From Chrysaora quinquecirrha (Eukaryota; Cnidaria; Scyphozoa; Semaeostomeae; Pelagiidae): DNA of 64,000 bases. Where the stretch lies: contig JACTAT010000283.1 of NCBI GenBank assembly GCA_014526335.1, positions 90,981-154,980 of the forward strand, written 5' to 3'. A program made the translations under genes and the position numbers. A model generated the notes under the pieces. That model was not told the origin of the DNA. It did no database searches and saw nothing but the letters and a program-made list of their open reading frames with translations. Shown piece by piece: positions 1 to 12,500 of the stretch (position 1 is its first letter; each line of letters starts with the position of its first letter).

Positions 1-299
1 CTAGTATACGCGTGCTTGATTGCAAAAAGTATCTTTTAACATTTTACATCCGTTTCCTGCTGTTTTTATTCTTCAAGATACAGGTTTTTCAACCACTATG
101 TCAGCATCTTCAAATCCCCACTCGAAAAAGTCTGCTGCTGTAGATATAGAAGTACTTCATGTGTAGTGTAATAACTTCTTGTCTTTCCTTGTATTTGACG
201 GTGTCACGGCAAAGCATTGCGCAGGAGCATGACGAGTTAGCGGTGACGGCGCGCTGAATCTCATCTCTCAGAGGTTGATCCTTCGATACGATAGAACTA

Positions 300-795
300 A
301 CACCAATAACTTGTTGCCAGAGCGCGTAGCTGTCGCCGACAAGGTCATTTGCGATAAATTTTGTTCCAAAAATTCGCCGATTGGCAGCATTGTATAGTCC
401 GCAGTGTTTGACATAAGACTGACTGTGCAACACGTCCAACCCCGTCCAACCTGGAACTGTGCACGGATTTGTTCCCGTCAAAAAGAAACAAGTTGCCAGA
501 GCGGTTTGTCGACAGGTCAGTTGCGATAAATTTGTACCGAAAAATTTGCTGATCTGCAGTAGCAGTTGGCAAATACTTCTGGTTGTGCACAATGTCGACA
601 GAAGCCAGACTGTAGAACATGCCCAACTTTCTGGAACTGTGCCGATTTGTTGCCGTCAAAAGAAACAAGTTGCCATCTAGTTACCATATAGGCTATAGTT
701 GCGATAAATTAGTTCCAAAAATCGTCGATTAGCAGTAGCAGTCGGCAACTAGTTCTGACTGTGCGCAATGTCAACATCAGCCTGGCTTATACGCT
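300..795. mobile_element. GTCGACATAAGCC-type repeat with internal tandem unit
   Basis: A unit of about 175 bp recurs three times, with TTGCGATAAATT, GTTCCAAAAAT(T)CG and a GCAGTAGCAGTTGGCAA-like core, joined by CTGGAACTGTGC and GTTGCCGTCAAAA. It ends CAATGTCAACATCAGCCTGG. Open frames here are by-products of the repeat. Confidence 0.65.
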
Positions 796-1995
796 TTAGT
801 GGCTTGGCCTCGAATCTCGATCTTAAAATGTATGCAACGCACGCAAAGTCCTTATCCTGTACCGTAAACCAACCCTAGAAATGCAAGTAAAAAGGGTCAT
901 TTGTTAGAGGGGCAAGCTTCGATACGCTTTTGCAGAAAGGGGGAGACGAGAGAAAACTTCAATTCGTAGAAAAATAAATTATCTTATGAACATTCATTTT
1001 AATTACTATTTATAATCAATGTGTAACAACATAAATATTGTGTCAATTTTGTGTTCTGAAAAATGAAACTAAATTTAGACAATAATAATGTAAGATCCTG
1101 CACTAAATATACTATCTTGGTCTATTCAAAGCAGAGTGCACCAAAGTACCCTTTAAAGCACAGGAGCTTGATAGCAAACGAATTTCTGGAGAATTTATTT
1201 TTGAAGGAGATAGTTCGGAGCACTAGGTTAATTTTGACCAGAGCAAGGCAGCATGATGTTTTTTGGTGGGAGCGAGGGAGCAACTGCCCCCTATTAATCC
1301 TTCTAGAGTACCTTACCCCGGTAGGATATTGGGGCTTGTGAATTTACCCGCACGTCAAAAATTTTGTAAAAGTCAAACAGTGCATGGAATCATGAAAAAG
1401 AAAATAAGATAAAACATAAGATAGAAATTAATTAACATTTGAATTTCTTTCTTTTCTTATAGAAAAACGATGGAGTCGGAATGGGGTCTGAGACGCGACA
1501 ATACGTATCTGATGATACTGTGTGAATGTGGAAGTGAAATCCCATTTAGTGCACTTTGTTTCGCGCGCGCGACTTTTTGCGATCGACTGTTGATTTGTAC
1601 TTTCGACTTTCGAAAATATTCTTCACTTGGTATGAGCGTGCCATCGCCGAAAAGTAGACTCCTAAAATCTTCCTTCTTAATGTTCCAGCCGATCATAGTA
1701 CGAAATTTGATCCAATCAACACACAAACGATAAGTTTGCTATCGCCGTCGTTATAAATTGAAATTAAAACATGGCTCGTGATCTTATAGTCGCGCACGAG
1801 AGAAAATGCGCTGAATGGAAATCCACCAAAACTCATTAGCTTCTCGACCTGATGTGGCTCACTAGCTCCTCAGCCTTAACTGTTTCAGGGTGAATTGCTT
1901 AGGGAACTCCCCTTTTCAGCTACCGACCACGAAGCGGTTTATTGACCCTCAAACATACAGTGCCTCTAGACAGTTTTTAAGGCCCTTAAAAATTA

Positions 1996-2213
1996 AGACC
2001 CCGCTTACACGGGAACGGATCCGGTCAGGATAAGCCTCTCGTTTACACGGCGTTTCGGGTACGCATATGGATCCGTTCCTTTTTGAACCGGATCGTATCT
2101 TTTGGATCCGTTCCCGATCCCTTCCTGTGTAAACCAAATGAAATTGCACCCATCGTACCCGAAAGATAAGAATCTTGTGGATCCGTATTTTCTCTCTCGT
2201 GCAAACGGGGTCT
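1996..2213. mobile_element. TIR element AGACCCCGCTTACACGG, GGATCCG words
   Basis: Left AGACCCCGCTTACACGGGAA and right (reversed) AGACCCCGTTTGCACGAGAG. The word GGATCCGTTCC recurs about six times in both orientations. Below the CASK stop codon. Confidence 0.75.
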
Positions 2214-2753
2214 GAGACCATGCTGTGGGGGAATATATGCTAGAAAAAAACCCCCAGGGGGCACATATACCTGTTAGCTCTACTGATCTCTAAAGAAAGA
2301 CTGGGTCGAGAGCATCTACGAGTTTTCGTGAAGTCGTCTTTGGCAGCCATTGGAGGAGGCCAAGAACGCGCATTCTCTTTGTGAGCCACGAAGACAAGGA
2401 GGCCACAAAAGGGCCTAGCAATAGCAGTTGATAGCATAAAAATTCTTTCACGAATCGAAGGTAATGCTGATCTTTTGGCAACTTGAGGAGGTAAAAAAGA
2501 AATGGCAAGTCTGTACTCACTTCCTAAGGCCAGTTATGTTGGAAGGAAGGCCCTCCGCTGCTTTTTGGCGGCCGAAGATGGCGGCGATTCAAAACTTCAA
2601 AAAGGCATGCGCTGAACAATAGGATGCGCTATCCAGTCTTTCTTTAGAGATCAGTGGTTAGCTCGCATTAGGGAGTACCGCGAGGTCACTAGTAGCCACA
2701 TGAGACAACGATGCAATCACTTAATTCAAGTTGGAATTATTCAATAGTTTAAG

Positions 2754-5700
2754 CTAATAAACCCAACTAGAGGGCACCCATTGAGCACTATCTAAATTAT
2801 TCAGAGCTGGAATTAACTTTTCGATTGTCTCCTCAATATTATGGTTTACGATCGTCAAGTCAAAGAGATGTCCGAATTGTTCTTTCAGTGATTCAGATTC
2901 AGCGAGTAGTCGATGAAGGCTTTCGTCCTATAGAGAAAATCAAAAGTCTACAAGACACTGGTTCCTATAGGGCCTACACGTTTTATTTATAAAAACAACT
3001 TTTATAGGAACAACCTGTATAAGAAACACCAGGCTGAAACTTGGGTCAACTTTTCTTGCGATCTTCAACGCTGAATCTATACGCACTGCTATGATGGATA
3101 AGCATTAAGCTCGACATGGTGGTACTTTTTTGCGTACTGTGGTGGATACGAAATCGTAGCAAAATCTACAGATTAAGCAAGAAAATAATCCCACATGCAG
3201 GTTCATCGTCTTAAGGGTAAGGAGATAATGGTGATGAAACGGTGCATTAAGCGCAAATCATTAGGATCTTAAAAGTAGATGAGCTTACGAGATCTCTGTA
3301 GATCTCCGAGATCTTGGATTTGACGTTCTATGGTTGGGGCTCGAGCCCAGATCTCATTGAGCTCCTGACACAACAAAACAGCTGGTAAGGCTACGACGCG
3401 ACAGCACCTTAATAGGATCTTTTATGGACCAGCACAAAGACGATTTCGTTTAGTTTTTCGTATCCAGCACATAATGGACAACAGAGCCGTTAGCTGAAAG
3501 CAATTAGAGGAATTAAGTTTCTCTAATCCACGCCTTAGAGCCGTTAGTTTAAAGGCATTGATTAGAGAAAACGTGATAAAATAGGAAAACAACTAACAAA
3601 GAAATAGAAACAAAATATAAAAACTTACAAATTCTTTATCTCCCCTCTGTGGTAAATTTGTTGGTGCTGCGATGAAGACGATAAACGGTGCGAATTCAGC
3701 GTTCCGCAGAATCTTTAAGGCCTGGAATAAAAACCAGAAACCACTCTAACAACGACTACAAATTAGGGGCAAAAAATTTAAATGAAAATTAGTGCAATTG
3801 ACAAAATCTGTTTAGGCACAATTTCCCTTGCCATATTTGCTTGAAATTTCTCTTTTCTGCAGTATCGATTTAAGAACCTGTTTAGCAACTTTCAAACACC
3901 TAAGTCTGGTGGGTAGCTAAGACACTTGATGGGCCAACAGTGATGATCTACTGTGTATTTTAACAGGAAAACTATTATATTTTTCAATTGTTGGCCAAAA
4001 AAACCGAAACTAAAATCTTGAACGAAATAGACTAGACAAATGCGTAGCTTAACTATCTTGCAGTTTTTAGATCACACCCCCCCCCCTCCGTTACAATGTT
4101 TTTTTTCAAGAAAAGCTGCCCTGCTTTATCACCTACATTGTCTTGGGGGCAAATGGGGGAACACTGACTGGGTCTTATTCCTCTCCTCCTTTCAAAAATT
4201 TTGTCCAACATTAACAAATTATTCCCCTAGTCAATCTAGACACATTAACGAATCTCTCCACATCAAATACTTTCAAACACTTACGGGTGGTTCTACATCA
4301 AGTACCGCTACATGATCTGAGTTGATGACGTCACGTATCGTATCCAGTTTAGTACCATAGATAGCATTTTCATGTGTTCCATACTCTAAGAAACGATTAG
4401 CAGCGGCATCAGCTAGCATCGTGTCTTCAGATACAAAGTAGTACTGTACACCGTGTTCCTCGTTTAGTCTTGGTTGGCGTGATGTATCTAGCAGAAACAA
4501 AATAAAATTCTGCAACAACCTAGCCTCAAACACGATTCTACTATAGAGCAACCCTTACCTGACAGCCCAAATCGTGCAGAAACTTTCAGCGAATATTGAT
4601 TCAAAATTATTGGCAAAGCAATCTTCAGTTCGTACAGGAGTTTTTTAATCTGTCCACATCAAAGATTCAAAATTCTGAAATTTGGTACTGCTCAAAGACT
4701 ATCAAAATTCTGAATAGGAAAAACAGTAGAAATACGCCTGAACCTCATCAGAGTAGAAACATCAGAAACAAACCGAAAAACTTTGACTTAGAAAAAAATT
4801 ATGCCCTCCAAGATGCAGGTTAGGTGAAGGTGAAGGTGAAGGTGAAATGGTGTTTTAGTGCCAGTCACTAGGATCTCAGTAGTAGGTTAACTAATCGAGA
4901 CCTCGACCCTGGCTGTGACACTACCGTGGCTGGGCTCGAACCCTGACCACACTGAGCTTCTGACACCACGAGTCAGCTGGATTACACCACGACGCCACAT
5001 CATCATCATCATCATCATCATTTTTATTTGTAGAATACAAAAATCTAATATAAGTACAAGGAATCTAAAAATCTAGAAAAATGCGTATTCTACACGACCT
5101 AAAAAAAGCAACGCTTATCTAGTTTAGGCCGCAAATTAAAGTTTAAAATACATGAAACTAAAAAGAAATACAGGATACATCAATAATACTAAAATTTTAA
5201 GATGCAAATAATCTTTCGCATATCCATTTTCAAAACTATATATAAATTTTTTTTTTTTATTTTTATTTTTTTTTCATTTTGTCATTTTTTTTTTACTTTT
5301 TTCTACTTTTTCACAGCACCTTCTAATGTTGAAATGCACCAATCAGAAAAGTGAAGCTAGATCGTTGTGCTTGGAATGCGAATAGTAGGGGGTAGGGGCT
5401 TTTCAAAGAAGTAGCACGAGCTTTTAAGACAATCTCACTTGCTTTAAAAGCAAAAATGAAATTCATTCTATACTTTAGATGCATATATATGTATTACATT
5501 TACTTATAATAGGGAGCGTATTCAATTTTTGACGGTTTTAACGGTGTTTAATAAAAACGAGGGTGACAAGAGAGGGGTGTATTCAGGGCCATCGAGAGGA
5601 AGAGCGAAAAATAGCAACGCTGTAGCAATGTCCGAAGGACGCTGATGATGATGATAATAACGATGAAGATGATGATAATAATGACGAAGATGACGAAGAA

Positions 5701-7223
5701 GAAGACAAAAATGATAAGAATGATGATTATGTTCATGGCTATGACGATGATGATGATGATGATGATAATGATGATGATGATAATGATGATGATGATACGT
5801 GGTCATGTTGAAGAGGACAATGATGATCACCGTCTTCAACATGATCATCATCGTCTTCAACACGATCATCATCTTCTTAAACAATGATGATCATTTTGAA
5901 GACGATGACTGGTGATGGTGATGATGATGATGATGATGATGATCCATAATGATGATAATGCGAATGATGACATTGATGATCAGATGAACCTTTCCTGGAA
6001 GAATCCCAAAACTTTGAATCGAAAATCGAAATTCTGTAGTTACGTATACTGTACTAATCAATTCGAACTCATCGGTTAAACTGTGTATGTAACAAATGAG
6101 TCCGTTCAGTGCACCGAAGCCTGTAATCTTCGTTTCAAATGATGAATTAAATTCTAGAACCTTCAAAAGCTATCATAAGAATTCGCATACTATATGCAGA
6201 TGACTATATTCGATCATTAGTAGCACTTAGAAGAATTGATTGCCAACTTTGAGTCATTCATTTTCAGATGATTCTCGAAGCCGCAAACTGTTTTGCAAAA
6301 ATTCTTCTGTTTAACTTGGCCACAATTTCTACTGCGCCACAATCTCCTCCTCTCTTCAGCACGAAAATATCTTATACCTGAGACGACTTCTAGAAACTTC
6401 TGACAATAACAACCCAATCAAATTGTATGAAAATATTTCAAAACAAAAATCAAATCAAATTAGATTCGAGCAACATTTTGCAATATTGTAGTCAAACCTT
6501 TTTCTAAGCTCGACCGAGCCGGCTTTTTGCGAGAAAATCATGGTGTCAAATTTTAGTTTCGAAAATCTTGATGTTAGAATGTTCCTGCATAGTGGATCGA
6601 ACTCACAACCCTTAGCCCAAAAAACAAGCGCATTATTCCACTGCGCTACACTAACAGTTTATACTAATTGATGTTTTTGGCAAGCAATTGCATTTTGTTA
6701 ATTATGCCCACTAACGACAACACTTAACGGCGATTTCAAAGTTTAATTCCTATCATTTGTGGTTTTATCTTTTGTTACGCGGTTTGGCAGGAAAAAGCGT
6801 CTATATGCCTATCTACCTATCTATCTACCTACCTATTTTCTATGTATACATGCGTTCCACGACACCGTTTTAATATGTCCTTCGGACATAAAAACGAAAA
6901 GTTCTGATTTTCGGAAGTCAAAAAGGATTCGATATACATTGATAATTGAACTAAAAGAAGATAAGTTATAACCTGGAAACACATGAAGTTTGTAGGTATG
7001 ACTTAGCAGTTTAAGGGTGAAGGTTTGGGAAAGAAAAAGCATCATAACCAATTTAACCAAACTGCATTTCATTTCCTTCAGTGTAGTATTGGGCTTAAGA
7101 GACAGAGAGGGCTGAATAGGGCTTGTAAAGTTAAACACTTACGTGGTAAAGGGTAGGAAAATCTTTCAGGAAATTTCGAAATTATAGAATTTTTAATATG
7201 TCGTCGCCCAACACCATGAGCTC
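2754..7223 (-). CDS. CASK: CASK exons 26-29: guanylate kinase-like domain
   Basis: Exons 7143-7223, 4285-4487, 3629-3721 and 2754-2927 (stop TAG at 2754-2756). The segments read [15 protein letters not shown] (modified P-loop), [68 protein letters not shown] (given here in two overlapping family blocks) and a C-terminal [17 protein letters not shown]. In MAGUKs this fold has lost GMP phosphorylation and binds partners instead; the GAHGVGRR loop is the CASK form. The extreme C-terminus VPSSWVY matches the family ending, so the stop is reliable. Confidence 0.95.
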
Positions 7224-9516
7224 CTAAAAGTAAAAACAGAAAAAATTAATGCCCAATTGAATTTATATGGACCTGTTGGTGAGACTTTGTAACAGGGGGG
7301 TTGATTGCATTATTCATTACACTAGATGTCCTGCCACAAGTAATTATCCCCTCCAAACCTGAAACCAAACAATAGAGTTGTTACATTCCCTTCTAGCAAG
7401 TTGCTTTACTCACTTTGGCTAGCAAGATCCTTTCAAGAATGGCAAACAGAGTCTTACCTTTTTCCCAATACTGGGTCGAATTTGAGGTACTTTTTCCTTT
7501 GGTTATAATAATTGGAAATGCAGTTGGTGAGTCGGAAGCAGCGGGATATCCAAGCGTAAGCATATGGTCTGGGGGCCAGATAGTCCCTACCCCTTGGCTG
7601 GTTGATGATTCACGGGAGAAAAGCGATTTCCTGTAACGGAACCACCGTAAGATGCGGCGCGTCAGCCACATTGTCTCGGTATTGTGGATATAAGTGGGGA
7701 GCATTCATCTCCAGCACTGAGCAATGTTCTTGCTTTTCAAATTACTGTACCCCCTCCGGGCTTTGTAATGGCACATGAGGGTCGGGAAAACGAGAGGAGA
7801 AAGGCGTAGGCAAGACTCACCGATTAGAATTAATGTTTTTCTTCTAAATGATTCTAAGTACGTAACCTCTTCGTACGTTAATAGGTCGAGCTTATCAAAA
7901 ACTGCAAAACAAAAAAAATTAGAAGATATTGACAATTTCGATGTTTAAGATGCCAGTTTTGAAAGATATTGAAATCACCTAAACCTTAGGCCTATAAGAA
8001 ATGTGATACGTATGGAATATCAATTTTTGTAAAAACAATGATCGTTTATATTTCAACGCTGTCTTTTATTAGTGGAATTCTATTTTCTTAACGAGTGCCT
8101 ATCTCCAATGAGCGACCCTCTCGTATGAGCCACCTTTCTGAGGCAAAAAATTATATGATTGTCCAGCCCTGACCAAACCTAGCCAATATTTAATCCAGCA
8201 TTGATCAACATTCATGTTGGACAACCTATTTGCAGCGTTTGGCACCTTGTTGCATAGGCCAACACCAGGTTTGCATTGAACATCGTGGCTGAAGTTATTG
8301 TCTACGACGTTTGATCAAGACTTTATCAAGATCCTGTATTCAAAAGGCACCATATTTCGATAGGATTCTGTACTTTAGACATTATAATTCCGATCGCTCT
8401 CCTTTTCTCAAAGAGCAACATCCATCATTAAACAGTAGCAGGTTCCAAATGAATAGAGTTTCAAAATTGTAACGGTTCGCACCTGAATTTTGTCTAGCAA
8501 TATATTTGTCAATTTTCTTCTTTTTCTTTAGGCCCTTCCAAAAGCATTTTACAGCTGAAATAAGATAAAAGAAATAAGCATGCTAGAAGAGCTCTACAGC
8601 TATATACCAAAAAAGACCAAGCGTTCAAACATTGGTTTTAAACACTTGAAATAAGCAAAGTTATTAAACAATTTTGTTGCAATAATGCAAAACATTTCTC
8701 TATATTGCTAATTAAAAAGTTTGACAAGCAATGTTTTGTGATGTGGGCTATTGTTCAAACATATTGTTTCAGAGGCAGGCAATTTTTGACAAACAATGTT
8801 TGATCGGGTTGACCAAGACCTAAATGCAGGTTCACAGAAATTTTCTTATTACTTTTTGTCATATTTGACATGTAAATTAGGCAATGAGTCGTTAAGTTAT
8901 AAACTCGTAACAGAAAATTAAAGGATGTGAATTTTTCTAACACTTACATCCCTCCTTTTCGACTTCCCAACAGCATGGCTTGCTATTTTTCTGCAAAATG
9001 GATGAATCGATAAAAACGCAAGAAAGAAGGGAAGAGAAGAAGAAAAAGAAGAAGAAGAAGAAGAAGCAATCGAAGAAAGATGAAGGAAAAGAGTGAAGAA
9101 GAGTGAGGGATACAAAAAAGGAGATATTAAAAGCAGAAGGAAGAAAGAGGAATGGAGACAGAATAAGGAAAGGCGAGGGCAAAAAGAAAAATGTTAAAGA
9201 AGAAGAAAAGAGGAAGACGAAATAGAAAAAGAAGAAGACTAAGAAGAAGGATTGAGATGGAAAGGAAAGGTGAGAGCAAGAAGAAAAAGATTAAAGAAGC
9301 ATAAGAAAAAGAAGAAGACGCAGAAGAAGAAGAAGGAGAAGAGGAAGAAAAAGAAGGGGAAGAAGAAGAAGATGATGAAGAAGAAGGAGAAGATGAAGAA
9401 GAAAGGGAAGAAGAAGATGATGAAGAAGAAGAAGACCGGGAAGAAGAAGAAGATGATGAAGAAGAAGACCGGGACGAAGAAGGAGAAGGAGAAGAAGAAG
9501 ATGAAGAAGAAGAAGG

Positions 9517-9560
<44 letters not shown>

Positions 9561-12500
9561 TAGTAGAAGAAGAAGAGGAAGAAGAAGGAGAAGAAGAACA
9601 AAAACAGAAATAAGAAGGAGGACAAGAAGAAAAAGAAGAACAAGAACAAGAACAAGAAGGGTAAGTGGAAGAAGAAGAACAAGAAATATGAATGGAGAAG
9701 AAAAGACAAGGAAAGGGCAGAAGAAAAGCACAACTGGGGGGAAGAAGACGGAGATAAAGAGGAAGTAAAGGAAAGAGACAAAAACGAAAAAAGAAGTTGA
9801 CGTAGAACAATTAAAATAAGAAGGAATAAGGGAAAGGAGAAGCAGAATACTGAGAGGAAAAAGGAAATGAGAAACAAAAACAGCAAATTGACAAAATAAG
9901 GATAATGAAACGAAAGAAGAAAGACGACAGAAGGGGGATACTTTGTTTTATACAAACAATACTCACAGCTCCTGTAATTCTATGGAGGGTATTAGTCCAG
10001 CTTTTTGGGAATTTCCATGTCTAATTGCCTAAGAGAAGACGAAATTAACATATCACAAATAAGCACAGCCATGCAAGAAATGATTGTCCGATGCTCTTTA
10101 AAGTGTGTACAAATTTAAGACCGTTTTTTATAATAGGTTTCTTGCAAGAAAAAAATGATAGACAGGAAGGAAATGTTCTACCTGCCACCAATGTGCATCT
10201 GACTTGCTAACAATTTGTAAAATTTCTCCACGTTTGAAACCAATTCCTGCTTGTTGACATGGAATGAAGTCGTCTGCACGTGGGTCGTAGTCAAACAGAG
10301 CACGAACGAATGTCTGTAGACAGAAAATTAAATCGTATAAAGCAATATTTTCGTAAGACAAATTTCAATCAATGATAAGACCTAGAAAGCCTCTGTACTC
10401 TCATATTTCACTTAATAGTACTTATAACATAGGGTTTGTTTCTGCATTAAAAGTTGATGGGCTTGCAAAATCTGGGCAGCACATCCCCGTCAATCCATAA
10501 GTCATGTGCCCCTCCCCAGGATGTAGAGCAGCTTCCAAACTCAAGGGGATTCGAAATGCCCCCAAAATAGTTATCTCAGAGGTCAGAGGTAGTAGTAAAG
10601 GGTAGTAAGAGGCAGGAGAGTAGGATTGAGAGTATTCAGCTATTAGAGGTTAAAATTAGGAACAGTTAGTTTATTCAATTGCTGTTAATTCCCAGTCAAA
10701 GAAAACTCAAATATTTCGGGAACATGATAAGACATTTTCAAATGCAACGACAACGAGTAGAAGGCCAAGTGGATGGGAGAAGGGGAAGAAGACGACTAAG
10801 GGATAAACTGGGTGGATAACACAAGGAACTGGAGAGATCTTACATACAGGCAAGCTGTTGTTCTGTCCCAAGACAGAGGAAGATGAAAGGCCGTTTCATG
10901 CAACCCTCGACACGAGGAAGAAACATGATGATGACCCAGACAATCGAAAACTCAAATGCACGAAGTCATAAATGCACTACGTAACGTCAATAAACAACTG
11001 GCAGTTTGAAGTAGTTTTTGCTTTTAAATCATAATGAAAATCAACAATTATAACCGGCTACTCACTGCTTTTCCTTCACTTGTGTTCCTACGAAGATTGG
11101 GGACTATCTTGAAAGTGACGTCACCAGTAGCTTCTCTCTAGAAGACAAAATGCAGTCAGGAACGTGATCAGTCAGCAACAAGTTCATACTCATCAAAATT
11201 CTAGATTTTTTTACAATTCTTGCAGAGGGTGCTCGAAAGCAAGAAAGCCAACTAAGCTCCTTACGCATTTGCAGGACGAGCCAGTTTCACACCACTTCTA
11301 TATAGATTAAATACTGAAACCAGCAACCCCGAAGAAGGAATCAAAATAGTGGGTTATCCTAAGTAATTAATTGATAATCAGGGGGTGATACTTACAAGGA
11401 TTGCCTGAAGATTCTCAACTGACTGTCTTGCTACACTAATTCCATTAATTTCTTTGATTTCATCACCAACATGTAAAGTTCCTGAAAAGATCGCAAACAA
11501 GATAAACATCAGAACAAATCATAACAACATGATTAATCAACTCGTAGTTATAATCACATCTATAGTTAAAATTATGTTGATTAATTATGTTGAATTATGT
11601 TAACAATAATGTTGATAATAATTTTTATAAACCTATTATCATAACAATGATCAATGGTAAAAATAATCAGGATCATAATCAGATCCAGAGCAGCAATCAA
11701 CATCAATAATCATAATCAAACATAATCATCCCTATAATCATAATCACATCAATACTTATATCGATAATTAAAATCATTACCTTATCGTACTAATCATAAT
11801 CATAATCAGAACATAATCATAATTGCAATCAACATCACTAATCATAATCAAACATAATCATCCCTATAATCATAATCACATCAATACTCATATCGATAAT
11901 TAAAATCATTACCTTATCATACTAATCATAATCATAATCAGAACATAATCATAATTGCAATCAACATCACTAATCATAATCAAACATAATCATCCCTATA
12001 ATCAAAACCACATCAATACTCGTATTAATAAATTAAATCATAACCTTAATCATATTAATCATAATCATAATTGTCATCAGCATCACTATCATCAATCATA
12101 ACAAAAAACTCTATGCGTACTCAGGACCATTTCAAAATCATTATGAAAATCATAATAACGATCACCATCAACAACATCAGACTTAATCATGATCACATCT
12201 ATGATCATAATCAGCACTATACGCAACCATAATCGAAATCACAATCGAAATAAAAATCAAAATCGATCTTGAACATAATCAACATCAACATGAACAATTA
12301 TAAATCATAACCAACTAAATTTTTAATCATAATCACAATCATAATCATCATTATCAGAAACATTCATGATCAATCATAATCACAAACCATCATCGACATG
12401 AACATGGTCAATCATAAGCACAAACAATAATATTCATTACCATTAAAGCATCATTAAAATCAAAAACACAATATAATCATCATCATTATCTAACCACAAA

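Larger units (their letters stand above)
1..2753. other. Gene-free region beyond the CASK 3' end
   Basis: Holds the GTCGACATAAGCC-type repeat (300-795) and the GGATCCG-word element (1996-2213). Between 800 and 1990, and again from 2290 to 2750, I see no gene or recognised repeat. The CASK 3' UTR must lie in the last few hundred bases, but no poly(A) site could be fixed. Confidence 0.5.

Noticed and set aside
110..592. A 160-aa minus-strand frame
   Set aside because: Lies in the GTCGACATAAGCC-type repeat and mirrors its internal units; no domain and no splice context.
4040..4315. A 91-aa plus-strand frame
   Set aside because: It overlaps CASK exon 27 on the opposite strand and has no recognised content.
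5522..5887. His-, Met- and Ile-rich open frames
   Set aside because: Translation of GAT microsatellite sequence inside a CASK intron.
6585..6656. Functional tRNA gene
   Set aside because: A and B boxes are present, but the T stem mispairs and no acceptor stem closes.
9127..9955. Long minus- and plus-strand open frames of Ser/Phe/Leu or Lys/Glu runs
   Set aside because: They are frames through a GAAGAA purine tract; all reading frames are open because the repeat lacks stops.
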